From Anaerotignum sp. (GTDB lineage Bacteria > Bacillota > Clostridia > Lachnospirales > Anaerotignaceae), in the NCBI GenBank assembly GCA_020024455.1, contig JAHHTU010000018.1, forward strand, positions 1 to 45,461: DNA of 45,461 nucleotides. Direction: 5' to 3'. This document shows, piece by piece, positions 1 through 8,402 of this stretch (the first letter of the stretch is position 1; each line of letters opens with the position of its first letter). Under the pieces are notes generated by a model. That model had not been told where the DNA came from, ran no database searches, and worked only from the letters and a program-made list of their open reading frames with translations. The position numbers were made by a program, and so were the translations under genes.

Positions 1-220
1 GTGTTTCATATTCAACGTGAGCTGTGGAAATTGTGATACCACGTTCTCTTTCTTCTGGAGCTTTGTCGATGTTTTCAAAAGCAACTGCTTCACCAATCTG
101 GTATCTTTCATGCAGAGTTTTTGTAATCGCTGCTGTCAAAGTTGTTTTACCATGGTCAACGTGACCGATAGTACCAATATTCATATGAGGTTTGGTTCTT
201 TCAAATTTTTGTTTTGCCAT
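1..220 (-). CDS. tuf: Elongation factor Tu, N-terminal fragment (runs off the window)
   Basis: This is the first 73 codons of EF-Tu, the GTPase that delivers aminoacyl-tRNA to the ribosome; the gene continues beyond base 1. The protein opens MAKQKFERTKPH, then carries the G1 loop GHVDHGKTT at about residues 19-27 and the switch I stretch RGITIST near residue 60, all diagnostic of EF-Tu. The ATG at 220 follows an AAGGAGG ribosome site with good spacing. It lies 143 bases downstream of fusA in the usual rpsL-rpsG-fusA-tuf order, but a near-consensus promoter in the gap suggests it is also transcribed alone. The identification is very secure; only the length is unknown. Confidence 0.97.
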   Translation of the reverse strand, partial: MAKQKFERTKPHMNIGTIGHVDHGKTTLTAAITKTLHERYQIGEAVAFENIDKAPEERERGITISTAHVEYET

Positions 221-301
221 TTTTAATATCCTCCTTCAAAATTTGACTAAGGCAATAACGATGTCATACATTTTCCAAAAAAAACGTATCTATCGTCATT
301 T

Positions 302-330
302 ATTATATAGAACTTCTAAACTTTTTTCAA
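302..330 (-). promoter_or_regulatory. Promoter of tuf (sigma-A type)
   Basis: Read on the minus strand there is TTGAAA (325-330), a 17-base spacer and a perfect TATAAT (302-307), about 80 bases before the tuf start. This would give a leader of roughly 75 bases and let tuf be expressed independently of the str operon promoter. Confidence 0.75.
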
Positions 331-363
331 GTCTAAAATGCAATTATATGCTGTTTTTGACAA

Positions 364-2445
364 TTATTTTCTGCCTTCCAACACTTTTTCTTGTACAGAT
401 TTCGGGCAAGGTTCATAATGGTCAACTTCCATTACATAGTTACCACGACCCTGAGATTTGGAACGCAAGTCTGTGGAGTAACCAAACATTTCAGCCAAAG
501 GCACGAAAGAGTGGATAACTTGTACACCGTTTCTTGCTTCCATACCTTCGATACGACCACGACGAGAGTTGATATCACCAATAACGTCGCCCATGTATTC
601 TTCCGGTACAGTTACAGTTACTTTCATGATAGGTTCCAACAATACTGCGTCACCTTTTCTCATTGCTTCTTTGAAAGCCATAGAACCGGCAACTTGGAAC
701 GCTGTTTCAGAGGAGTCAACTTCATGGTAAGAACCATCGTAAACTTCCGCTCTTACGCCCAATACAGGATAGCCGCCCAAAATACCGCTCTGCATTGCCT
801 GTTGGATACCTTTATCAATCGCAGGGATATATTCTTTTGGAATAGAACCACCCACTGTGCTGTTTACAAATTCATAGCTGTTTTCTGCATCTGTGGAGAT
901 AGGGAAGAATTTCACTTTACAGTGACCATACTGACCTTTACCACCGGACTGACGTACAAATTTACCTTCTACGTCAACAGCTTTGCGGAATGTTTCTTTG
1001 TATGCAACCTGAGGTGCACCAACGTTTGCTTCCACTTTGAATTCTCTCAACAAACGGTCAACAATGATTTCCAAGTGCAATTCACCCATACCGGAAATGA
1101 TTGTGTCGCCTGTTTCGCCATCTGTATAAGTTTTGAATGTAGGGTCTTCTTCTGCCAATTTTGCCAAAGCGATACCCATTTTATCTCTACCTGCTTTTGT
1201 TTTTGGTTCAATCGCAACAGAGATAACAGGTTCAGGGAATACCATGGATTCCAAAATAACTTCATGGTCTTCGTCACAAATGGTATCACCAGTTGTTGTC
1301 AATTTGAAACCAACCGCAGCAGCAATATCACCTGCATATACTTTGTCGATTTCTTCTCTGTGGTTTGCGTGCATCTGCAAAATACGACCTACACGTTCTT
1401 TTTTACCCTTTGTAGAGTTGTAAACGTATGTGCCGGCGTCCAATGTACCGGAGTAAACACGGAAGAATGCCAATTTACCAACGAAGGGGTCATTCATGAT
1501 TTTGAATGCCAAAGCAGAGAAAGGTTCTTCATCGGAAGAATGTCTTTCCACTTCTTCTTCTGTATCAGGGTCGATACCTTTGATTGCAGGAATATCAATA
1601 GGAGCAGGCATATAGTCGATAACGCCGTCCAACAATTTCTGCACGCCTTTGTTTCTGTATGCGGAACCGCAGAATACAGGAACCAAATCGCAGTTGATAC
1701 AAGCTTTACGCAAAGCAGCTTTCAATTCTTCTTCGGAGATTTCTTCTTCTGCAAAGAATTTTTCCATCAAAGCTTCATCTGTTTCACAGATAGCTTCTAC
1801 CATTTTTGCTCTGTATTCTTCTGCTTTATCCAAATAATCTGCTGGGATTTCTTCTTCATCTACTTCTTTACCCAAATCATCTTCGTAGATATAAGCTTTC
1901 ATTTTCATCAAATCAATAATACCAACGAAATCGCTTTCTGTACCGATAGGCAGTGTCACTGCTACGGGAGAACAGCCCAATCTGTCTACCATCATTTGCA
2001 ATACGTTGTAGAAGTTTGCACCCATGATGTCCATTTTGTTTACAAATGCCATTCTGGGTACGTTGTAGTTGTCCGCCTGACGCCATACTGTTTCAGACTG
2101 AGGTTCTACACCACCTTTTGCACAGAATACACAAACGGCACCGTCCAATACACGCAGAGAACGTTCTACCTCTACTGTAAAGTCAACGTGACCTGGTGTA
2201 TCAATGATGTTTACCCTATTATCATTCCACTGACAAGTTGTTGCTGCGGAAGTAATTGTGATACCTCTTTCCTGTTCCTGTTCCATCCAGTCCATGGTTG
2301 CAGTACCTTCGTGTGTATCACCAATTTTGTAGCTACGACCTGTGTAGAACAAAATACGCTCTGTAAGCGTTGTTTTACCAGCGTCAATATGTGCCATGAT
2401 ACCAATATTTCTGGTTTTGGCAAGCGGAAACGCTCTGTTTGCCAC
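364..2445 (-). CDS. fusA: Elongation factor G
   Basis: Translocation GTPase of 693 residues, the normal length for bacterial EF-G. The G domain is intact: AHIDAGKTT at residues 18-26, RGITITSAATT in switch I, DTPGHVDF and NKMD. It continues through the EF-G domains II-V (for example GMGELHLEI in domain III). The start is a GTG at 2445, preceded by GGAGGA at about 7 bases; no better in-frame ATG exists. It is the third gene of the rpsL-rpsG-fusA operon. A long stem-loop lies in the 101-base gap after rpsG. Open frames on the other strand across this gene are codon-bias shadows. Identification is certain. Confidence 0.99.
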   Translation of the reverse strand: MANRAFPLAKTRNIGIMAHIDAGKTTLTERILFYTGRSYKIGDTHEGTATMDWMEQEQERGITITSAATTCQWNDNRVNIIDTPGHVDFTVEVERSLRVLDGAVCVFCAKGGVEPQSETVWRQADNYNVPRMAFVNKMDIMGANFYNVLQMMVDRLGCSPVAVTLPIGTESDFVGIIDLMKMKAYIYEDDLGKEVDEEEIPADYLDKAEEYRAKMVEAICETDEALMEKFFAEEEISEEELKAALRKACINCDLVPVFCGSAYRNKGVQKLLDGVIDYMPAPIDIPAIKGIDPDTEEEVERHSSDEEPFSALAFKIMNDPFVGKLAFFRVYSGTLDAGTYVYNSTKGKKERVGRILQMHANHREEIDKVYAGDIAAAVGFKLTTTGDTICDEDHEVILESMVFPEPVISVAIEPKTKAGRDKMGIALAKLAEEDPTFKTYTDGETGDTIISGMGELHLEIIVDRLLREFKVEANVGAPQVAYKETFRKAVDVEGKFVRQSGGKGQYGHCKVKFFPISTDAENSYEFVNSTVGGSIPKEYIPAIDKGIQQAMQSGILGGYPVLGVRAEVYDGSYHEVDSSETAFQVAGSMAFKEAMRKGDAVLLEPIMKVTVTVPEEYMGDVIGDINSRRGRIEGMEARNGVQVIHSFVPLAEMFGYSTDLRSKSQGRGNYVMEVDHYEPCPKSVQEKVLEGRK

Positions 2446-2475
2446 GTTTACTCCTCCTTCTTATATTTAAAATTG

Positions 2476-2519
2476 GGCAATGCCCGAAAAGACTTGTAAG
2501 CAGTCTTTCCGGAATTGCC
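2476..2519 (-). other. Imperfect long stem-loop between rpsG and fusA
   Basis: On the minus strand GGCAAT (2514-2519) and ATTGCC (2476-2481) enclose an 11-bp stem (CCGGAAAGACT against AGTCTTTTCGG with one G-U pair) and a 7-base loop. No run of T follows it, so it is not a standard terminator. It could protect or process the mRNA, or act in translational control of fusA. This is seen directly in sequence; the function is inference. Confidence 0.55.
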
Positions 2520-2546
2520 GTAATCCATACATTATTTTCTTTTTGA

Positions 2547-3017
2547 TTACCATTTGAAATGGGAGAAAGCTTTGTTTGCTTCTGCCATTTTGTGTGTTTC
2601 GTCTTTCTTTTTGCAAGCGCCGCCTGCATTGTTCAGTGCGTCCATGATTTCCGCAGCCAAACGGTCAACCATTGTTTTTTCGCCACGTTTTCTAGCGTAA
2701 ACAGTCAACCATCTCAGACCTAATGTCTGTCTTCTTTCAGGTCTGATTTCCATAGGTACTTGGTAAGTAGCACCACCCACACGGCGTGCTTTTACTTCCA
2801 ATACTGGCATGATATTGCCCAAAGCTTCTTCAAAAGCTTCCAAGCCTTCTTTACCTGTTTTTTCAGCTACTTTATCGAATGCACCATAAACGATTTTTTC
2901 GGCTACACCTTTTTTACCGTCCAGCATTATGCTGTTGATGAGTTTTGTAACCAGTTTGCTGTTGTAGATAGGGTCAGCTAAAACCTCTCTTTTTGCAACA
3001 TGTCCTTTTCTTGGCAC
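2547..3017 (-). CDS. rpsG: 30S ribosomal protein S7
   Basis: Primary 16S rRNA-binding protein that nucleates the 30S head. The protein reads PRKGHVAKREVLADP at the N-terminus and contains the family segments GGATYQVP and MAEANKAFSHFKW at the end. The start is GTG at 3017, with AAGGAGGG 7 bases upstream, giving 156 residues, the standard S7 length. A longer frame from an upstream ATG adds 25 non-conserved residues and is rejected. It sits between rpsL and fusA. In E. coli S7 represses its own operon by binding the rpsL-rpsG spacer; the spacer here is also long and structured. Confidence 0.98.
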   Translation of the reverse strand: MPRKGHVAKREVLADPIYNSKLVTKLINSIMLDGKKGVAEKIVYGAFDKVAEKTGKEGLEAFEEALGNIMPVLEVKARRVGGATYQVPMEIRPERRQTLGLRWLTVYARKRGEKTMVDRLAAEIMDALNNAGGACKKKDETHKMAEANKAFSHFKW

Positions 3018-3083
3018 GATTCTTCCCTCCTTAATGAATAATGATATTCTCGGTACTTCACAGACCGAAACGCCTGTGTTTTC

Positions 3084-3151
3084 ATGCCTTATCACAAACT
3101 TTATATCCGTCCTCTAAGCAATCGCAGATTGTATTGATTGGTATAAGGCAT
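3084..3151 (-). other. Structured rpsL-rpsG spacer (possible S7 autoregulatory site)
   Basis: The 164-base spacer contains a 9-bp inverted repeat, ATGCCTTAT (3084-3092) and ATAAGGCAT (3143-3151), enclosing about 50 bases with a further inner GCAATC/GATTG pairing. In E. coli the equivalent spacer is the target for S7 feedback control. That this one plays the same role is inference from position and structure only. Confidence 0.4.
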
Positions 3152-3181
3152 TTCTTATTTTGAAATTTTTATTATGCTATC

Positions 3182-3604
3182 TTACTTTTTGTTTGCTTTG
3201 GGGCGTTTTGCACCGTATTTGGAACGTGCTTGCATTCTGTTTGCAACGCCTGCGGTATCCAATGTACCTCTGATGATGTGGTAACGCACACCAGGCAAGT
3301 CTTTCACCCTACCGCCTCTAATCAGAACAACGGAGTGTTCTTGCAGGTTGTGGCCTTCACCGGGGATATAAGCTGTTACTTCAATCCCGTTGGAAAGACG
3401 TACTCTGGCAATTTTTCTCAAAGCGGAGTTAGGTTTTTTTGGTGTAGATGTTTTTACTGCTGTACATACACCACGTTTCTGAGGAGAAGAAACATCAGTC
3501 GCTTTTTTCTGCAAAGAGTTCAAACCTTTCTGCAAAGCGGGTGCTGTGGATTTTTTCTCAACAGTCTGTCTGCCTTTTCTTACTAACTGGTTAAATGTTG
3601 GCAT
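3182..3604 (-). CDS. rpsL: 30S ribosomal protein S12
   Basis: Decoding-centre protein of the small subunit, 140 residues, typical of Gram-positive S12 (which has a short insertion after the N-terminus compared with E. coli). Conserved segments TPKKPNSALRK, GEGHNLQEHS and RGGRVKDLPGVRYH are all present, with lysines at the two classic streptomycin-resistance positions, so the protein looks streptomycin-sensitive wild type there. The ATG at 3604 follows AAGGAGGT; an in-frame upstream ATG adds nine residues with no ribosome site and is rejected. It is the first gene of the str operon, with its own promoter about 110 bases upstream. Unusually, what lies upstream is ispH-S1 rather than rpoB-rpoC. 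Confidence 0.98.
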   Translation of the reverse strand: MPTFNQLVRKGRQTVEKKSTAPALQKGLNSLQKKATDVSSPQKRGVCTAVKTSTPKKPNSALRKIARVRLSNGIEVTAYIPGEGHNLQEHSVVLIRGGRVKDLPGVRYHIIRGTLDTAGVANRMQARSKYGAKRPKANKK

Positions 3605-3714
3605 TAAAATGCACCTCCTTATAGAAATCATACTTTCTGCTTTTGCATTACAATTCGTATGTTTACGTTGCGGTCACATCTGCTTAGAAAGATATTGCCC
3701 GCAGACACTAAAAA

Positions 3715-3743
3715 ATTTTATCACCCAATTTTTCAAAAGTCAA
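3715..3743 (-). promoter_or_regulatory. Promoter of the str operon (rpsL-rpsG-fusA)
   Basis: On the minus strand TTGACT (3738-3743), a 17-base spacer and TAAAAT (3715-3720) form a strong sigma-A promoter. Transcription would start near 3708, leaving a leader of about 105 bases before rpsL. That leader holds alternative short pairings (TGCGG with CCGCA; GTCTGC with GCAGA) but no known regulatory element is recognised. With the terminator at 3857-3890 this accounts for the 310-base gap between rpsL and ispH. Confidence 0.75.
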
Positions 3744-3856
3744 TACTTATTTTTGCAGAAAACCTTTATTTTATCGGAATTACACCCCTTTTCGTCTTTG
3801 TATACAAAAAAGAAGGTATTTTTTGTCATTTTGCATACAAAATCCCGAAACTTTTT

Positions 3857-3890
3857 TTAAAAAAAATGAGATGCCGTATTACGACATCTC
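3857..3890 (-). terminator. Rho-independent terminator after ispH-S1
   Basis: A 10-bp stem with a 3-base loop lies at 3868-3890 (GAGATGTCGT against ACGGCATCTC on the minus strand) and is followed by a run of eight T. It begins 24 bases after the ispH-S1 stop codon and separates that operon from the str promoter. Confidence 0.88.
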
Positions 3891-3914
3891 ACCGGAAACT
3901 TTCTTATTGAAAAA

Positions 3915-5882
3915 TTAAGCTTCTTCTGTTGCTTCCACAGCATCTTTGTTTTCTTCTGCGGGAGCTTCTGCCTGTCTTTTGGAAAGGCTGATTTTTTTCT
4001 GGTCTGTGTTTACTTCCAGAACTTTCACTTTGATGATTTCGCCAACTTTCAATTCATCTTCGGGTTTTACAACGTGTTTGTTTGCAATCTGAGAGATATG
4101 CACCAAACCATCAACGCCTTCTTCCAATTCCACAAATGCACCGAAAGGTACCATACGAACAACTTTACCTTCTACGATTGTACCAGCTGCATATTTTTCA
4201 GCTGCAATTTTCCAAGGGTTGCTGTCTGCATCTTTCAAGGACAAGCTGATTTTGCCTTTTTCTTTGTCTACGTCCAAAACAAATACTTCTACTGCTTGAC
4301 CTTCTTTCAACAATTCTTTCGGGTTGGAAATTCTGCCCCAGCTCATTTCGGAAATATGAATCAAACCATCAATGCCGCCCAAATCCACAAATGCACCGAA
4401 ATCTGTCAATCTGCTTACAGTACCATTTACTTTTGTGCCAGCTTGGATTGTTTCGAACAAAGCCGCACGTTTTGCAGCGATTTCCTGTTCTACCAAAGCT
4501 TTTCTGCCGCCAATGATACGACGTTTTACTCTATCCATTTCAATGATGTTGAATTCCAATTCTTGACCATTGAATACGCTCAAATCTTCAATAAATCTAT
4601 TAGAAACCTGAGAAGATGGAATGAATACGTTTACGCCGTTTACAACTGCAATCAAACCGCCTTTTACAACCTGTGTCACTGTACCGGTAACCACAGCTTT
4701 GTCGTTGTAAGCCGCTTCGATTTCTTCCATGCCTTTTTGTGCTTCGATACGTTTTCTGGACAACATTACGTTACCATCACCATCGTTTACACGAACAACG
4801 AAAACTTCGATTTCATCTCCGGGTTGAACTGTTTTGCTTGGAATAACGGTTGGGTCACTGCTGAATTCGCCTCTGGAAATCACACCATCGGATTTGTAAC
4901 CCAAGTTTACAGATACTTCTTCATTCACAACCTGAATGACAGTGCCTTTTACAACGTCACCTGTGTGCAATGTAACAAGGCTTTCTTCTAACATTTGTGC
5001 AAAAGAAATTTCCTCACTTCCTCCTAAATTTTGAACTGCATTTTCTAATGCTTCACTCATAGTACCAACTACCTCCTTAATTATTGCAGGTGGTGTAGAC
5101 GCACCCGCAGTTATCCCTATTTTATCATTCTTTTCAAAATTATTCAACACCAAATCACAAATTGTTTCAATATGCACCGTATTTTTGCAATTTTTTTTGC
5201 AAATTTCTACCAATTTTTGTGTATTCGAGCTGTTTTTTCCACCTATGACAATCATTTTTTCCATTTCTTGGGAAAGACATTCCGTTTCTTTCTGTCTGGT
5301 TTCGGTTGCGGAACAAATGGTATTGTGTACTTCCATCTGCACACCTTTGTGCTCTAATATATTCAAAATATGTTCAAATTTGGATTGTCTGTATGTTGTC
5401 TGCACCACAATGGCATATATTTTGTCTGTGGAAATTTCGGTCTGTTCTGCCGCTTTTTCGTCAGCCAATATGATGGCATCTGTACACCAACCTGCAATTC
5501 CCTGCACTTCTGGGTGTGTACTGTCCCCCACAATCAAAATCCCTTTGCCTTCTTCTTGTTGCTGATGGACGATTTCATGTATTTTTTTCACAAACGGACA
5601 AGTACCGTCCAATATCTGCAATCCTTGTGCCTGTGCTTTGTCGTACAATGCTTTTCCCACACCATGGGAACGAATCAACAAAGCAGCATTTTTTATATTG
5701 TCCAAATCTTCCACAATCTGCAATCCTTTTTTTTGCAAATCATCGGTTACGGTTTTGTTGTGTATCAGTTGTCCATAGGAATAAATGGGCTGATTTTTTT
5801 CAATCGCCTGATATGCCATTTCAATCGCACGTTTCACACCAAAACAAAATCCGGCTGATTTTGCCACTTTTATTTCACTCAT
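3915..5882 (-). CDS. ispH: IspH (HMB-PP reductase) fused to ribosomal protein S1-like domains
   Basis: A 655-residue bifunctional protein. Residues 1-280 are IspH, the [4Fe-4S] enzyme that makes IPP and DMAPP in the last step of the MEP isoprenoid pathway. Cluster cysteines are C13 (GFCFGVKRA), C95 (DGTCPFVKK) and C190 (TICSATETRQ); substrate histidines are H41, H74 and H123. Residues about 305-380, 393-460, 482-550 and 567-635 are four S1 RNA-binding repeats, the last two canonical (FGAFVDL..IDGLIHIS and FGAFVEL..VDGLVHIS), followed by an acidic tail. Separate IspH is about 280-320 residues, so this is a true fusion with no frame break, a layout known in Clostridia. The ATG overlaps the plsC stop codon (ATGA), implying translational coupling. 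Confidence 0.95.
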   Translation of the reverse strand: MSEIKVAKSAGFCFGVKRAIEMAYQAIEKNQPIYSYGQLIHNKTVTDDLQKKGLQIVEDLDNIKNAALLIRSHGVGKALYDKAQAQGLQILDGTCPFVKKIHEIVHQQQEEGKGILIVGDSTHPEVQGIAGWCTDAIILADEKAAEQTEISTDKIYAIVVQTTYRQSKFEHILNILEHKGVQMEVHNTICSATETRQKETECLSQEMEKMIVIGGKNSSNTQKLVEICKKNCKNTVHIETICDLVLNNFEKNDKIGITAGASTPPAIIKEVVGTMSEALENAVQNLGGSEEISFAQMLEESLVTLHTGDVVKGTVIQVVNEEVSVNLGYKSDGVISRGEFSSDPTVIPSKTVQPGDEIEVFVVRVNDGDGNVMLSRKRIEAQKGMEEIEAAYNDKAVVTGTVTQVVKGGLIAVVNGVNVFIPSSQVSNRFIEDLSVFNGQELEFNIIEMDRVKRRIIGGRKALVEQEIAAKRAALFETIQAGTKVNGTVSRLTDFGAFVDLGGIDGLIHISEMSWGRISNPKELLKEGQAVEVFVLDVDKEKGKISLSLKDADSNPWKIAAEKYAAGTIVEGKVVRMVPFGAFVELEEGVDGLVHISQIANKHVVKPEDELKVGEIIKVKVLEVNTDQKKISLSKRQAEAPAEENKDAVEATEEA

Positions 5883-6469
5883 ACCGGCACCTTCATTTCT
5901 CTTACTTTTTGCATCACATTTTCTGTAATTTCTTCCATCAATTCTGTTGTTACTTTTTGCCCTTTGTATGCATCTAAATAGATGGGCTTTCCATATCGAA
6001 TATACACTTTGGAACGGAATTTATGTTTACTGCTGACTGCCACCGGCACAATGGGGGCATCAGCTTTGAGTGCAAACAATGCAACCCCTGCTTTTGCTGC
6101 TTTTGCTTCTCCCTCTTTCACACGGGTACCCTCCGCAAAAATCCCCAGCACTTCTCCGCCTTTCAAAATTTTGATTGCGGTTTTGAGTGCTTTCATATCC
6201 ATTGCGGCTTCTCTGTCCACAGGAAATGCCTTCATGGCATACATCAGCTTGGACAACAACGGTTTTGCAAACAATTCCTTTTTTGCAATATATCTGACTT
6301 CTCTTTTTGTAAATGCCGCCATGGTAAATGGGTCATAATTGCTCATATGGTTACAGCACATAACAACACCACCCTCTGTGGGGATATTTTCCTGCCCCTC
6401 AATATCCATACGAAACATCACTCTGTAATATAATTTTACAAACACTTTTATCAATGGGTATATTGACAT
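5879..6469 (-). CDS. plsC: 1-acyl-sn-glycerol-3-phosphate acyltransferase (PlsC family)
   Basis: Membrane-associated acyltransferase that makes phosphatidic acid from lysophosphatidic acid in phospholipid synthesis. 196 residues, normal for the short bacterial form. The catalytic NHX4D motif is at residues 40-46 (NHMSNYD) and the glycerophosphate-binding FAEGTR at 111-116. The ATG at 6469 follows GAGGTGATTAAAA; the ribosome site overlaps the cmk stop. The cmk-plsC-ispH/S1 cluster is common in Clostridia. Confidence in family is high; the acyl donor cannot be told from sequence. Confidence 0.93.
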   Translation of the reverse strand: MSIYPLIKVFVKLYYRVMFRMDIEGQENIPTEGGVVMCCNHMSNYDPFTMAAFTKREVRYIAKKELFAKPLLSKLMYAMKAFPVDREAAMDMKALKTAIKILKGGEVLGIFAEGTRVKEGEAKAAKAGVALFALKADAPIVPVAVSSKHKFRSKVYIRYGKPIYLDAYKGQKVTTELMEEITENVMQKVREMKVPV

Positions 6470-6480
6470 TTTTAATCACC

Positions 6481-7155
6481 TCATTTTGTTTTTTCCGTTA
6501 TGATTTCCAATATTTTTTCTGTCACAGTTGCAATATCCAAACCTGTGGAGTCCAACACCACCACATCTTCTGCTTTGCAAAGCGGGCTGTGTTCTCTGTG
6601 CATATCCTGATAATCTCTTTGGGCAATGGCTTTTTCCACACTCTCCAAATCCGCTTGTTTTCCTTGTGCTTCCAATTCGCCCAAACGTCTTTTTGCACGT
6701 TCTGACACGCTGGCGTCCAAATAAATTTTCACTTGTGCATCGGGCAATACCTTTGTTCCAATGTCTCTGCCGTCCATAATCACATCATGTGCTTTTGACA
6801 ACTGTTGTTGTATCTCCACCAATTTTTCCCGTACCTTGCTGTATGCCGCCACAACCGATGCTCCTGCACCGATTTCCTGGGTACGAATTTTTTCTGTGAC
6901 ATCTTCTCCGTACAAAAAAATATGTTGTCCGCCTGTTTGCGGTAATATTTTCATATCCAAATGTTCCAACACTGCCAAAACCGCTGTTTCGTTTTCCAAA
7001 ACTACACCTTGTTTCATGCAGGCAAATGCCACACTGCGGTACATCGCCCCTGTGTCAATGTATAATATCCCCAATTTTTTTGCAATTTCTTTTGCAACCG
7101 TACTTTTGCCGGAACCGGCTGGGCCATCAATCGCCACTGCAATATTTTGTTTCAT
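6481..7155 (-). CDS. cmk: Cytidylate kinase
   Basis: Phosphorylates CMP and dCMP for nucleotide synthesis in the cytoplasm. 224 residues, the normal length. The P-loop GPAGSGKS lies at residues 11-18, followed by IDTGAMYR (CMP-binding) and DGRDIGTKVLPDA. The start ATG at 7155 overlaps the stop of the preceding flavoprotein gene (ATGA). It is in a five-gene overlapped operon and is probably not separately regulated. Confidence 0.96.
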   Translation of the reverse strand: MKQNIAVAIDGPAGSGKSTVAKEIAKKLGILYIDTGAMYRSVAFACMKQGVVLENETAVLAVLEHLDMKILPQTGGQHIFLYGEDVTEKIRTQEIGAGASVVAAYSKVREKLVEIQQQLSKAHDVIMDGRDIGTKVLPDAQVKIYLDASVSERAKRRLGELEAQGKQADLESVEKAIAQRDYQDMHREHSPLCKAEDVVVLDSTGLDIATVTEKILEIITEKTK

Positions 7156-8402
7156 ACGCCATTCCCTCCATTTTCGCCGCCCACACTGTCGCCTGCCGCA
7201 TATCCTGTGGAAAATGCAATCTGCAAATTAAATCCGCCTGTGTATGCGTCCACGTCCAATACTTCGCCGACAAAATATAGCCCTTTTACCAATTTGCTTT
7301 CCATGGTTGCGGGGTCAATCTCATCTACACAAATCCCCCCACTGGTGATGACTGCCTCGTTGTATCCTGTCACACCTGTAATGGTCAAGGGCAACGCCTT
7401 TATCAAATGCAGCAATGTTTTGCGTTCTTCTTTTGTAATCAGATTTACTTTTTTATCCGGTGCAATGTTGGATAACGCCACAATCACCGGAATGAGCTTT
7501 TGCGGCAGCAAATCGCCCAAGGCATTGCGAAAATCTTTGTTGTGATATTTTTCAAAATCCCGTAACAATCTTTGGTCTAACATTTTTTCGTCCAATGCAG
7601 GTTTTAAGTCAATGGTCAAACGATATCCTTTTTCGGTATCTTTCAAAATATGCCTGCTTGCACTCAAAATCACAGGGCCGGAAACGCCGAAATGTGTAAA
7701 CAGCAACTCACCAAAATCTTCATATACAGATTTCCCTTTTTCGTTGTAAATATGAATGGCGATATTGCGTAAGCTCAACCCCATCAATGCCTTGCACCAA
7801 TCTTCTGCCACTTTCAAAGGCACCAATGACGGATATAATTTTGTCACCGTATGCCCTGCCGCTTTTGCCATACGATACCCGTCACCTGTCGAACCGGTAT
7901 TGGGATAAGACAAACCACCCGTTGCCACAATCACTGCATCAAAATCCCATTCTGTCCCATTTTGCAACACAAGCCCTTTGATGTTGTTGTCTTTTATCAC
8001 AATTTCCTCCACATTGCTTTGCAAATGCATGGATACCTTGTTTTTTCGCAAATATGTTTCCAAAGCGTTTACCACATCTTGGGAGTGGTCAGAAACCGGA
8101 AACACACGATTTCCACGTTCCACCTTTGTTTCCAGTCCCAATTCCTGTAACAACGTTCGCAATGCTTGGTTATCAAAACGATAAAACGAACTATACATAA
8201 AATAAGGATTCCCCGGAATATTATCCAAAAAATCATCAATATCTCCATTATTTGTCACATTACAGCGACCTTTTCCCGTAATCAGTATTTTTTTACCGAT
8301 GCGATTGTTTTTTTCAAACAAATGTACTTCATGTCCACGTTCTGCGGCACGTCCTGCCGCCAATAGCCCAGCCGCACCCGCACCAATGACTGCCGTTTTC
8401 AT
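7152..8402 (-). CDS. NAD(P)/FAD-dependent oxidoreductase, HI0933/BaiN-like
   Basis: A 416-residue flavoprotein of the HI0933-like family. It has the Rossmann FAD motif GAGAAGL at residues 7-13, the signature GKKILITGKGRCNVTNN around residue 40, and near the C-terminus a second FAD contact region (GLYFVGEVLDVDAYTGG and NLQIAFSTGYAAG). Members include BaiN of bile-acid metabolism, but most have unknown substrates, so no specific function is claimed. It overlaps both neighbours by ATGA and belongs to the housekeeping operon with cmk. The family is frequently found next to cmk in Clostridia, which argues for a core function. Confidence 0.88.
   Translation of the reverse strand: MKTAVIGAGAAGLLAAGRAAERGHEVHLFEKNNRIGKKILITGKGRCNVTNNGDIDDFLDNIPGNPYFMYSSFYRFDNQALRTLLQELGLETKVERGNRVFPVSDHSQDVVNALETYLRKNKVSMHLQSNVEEIVIKDNNIKGLVLQNGTEWDFDAVIVATGGLSYPNTGSTGDGYRMAKAAGHTVTKLYPSLVPLKVAEDWCKALMGLSLRNIAIHIYNEKGKSVYEDFGELLFTHFGVSGPVILSASRHILKDTEKGYRLTIDLKPALDEKMLDQRLLRDFEKYHNKDFRNALGDLLPQKLIPVIVALSNIAPDKKVNLITKEERKTLLHLIKALPLTITGVTGYNEAVITSGGICVDEIDPATMESKLVKGLYFVGEVLDVDAYTGGFNLQIAFSTGYAAGDSVGGENGGNGV

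Noticed and set aside
391..2499. Long open frame on the plus strand opposite fusA
   Set aside because: It is an exact antisense shadow caused by codon bias; cysteine- and phenylalanine-rich composition, no ribosome site and no family resemblance.
4074..4991. Open frame opposite the S1 part of the IspH-S1 gene
   Set aside because: Antisense shadow of a certain gene with biased composition.
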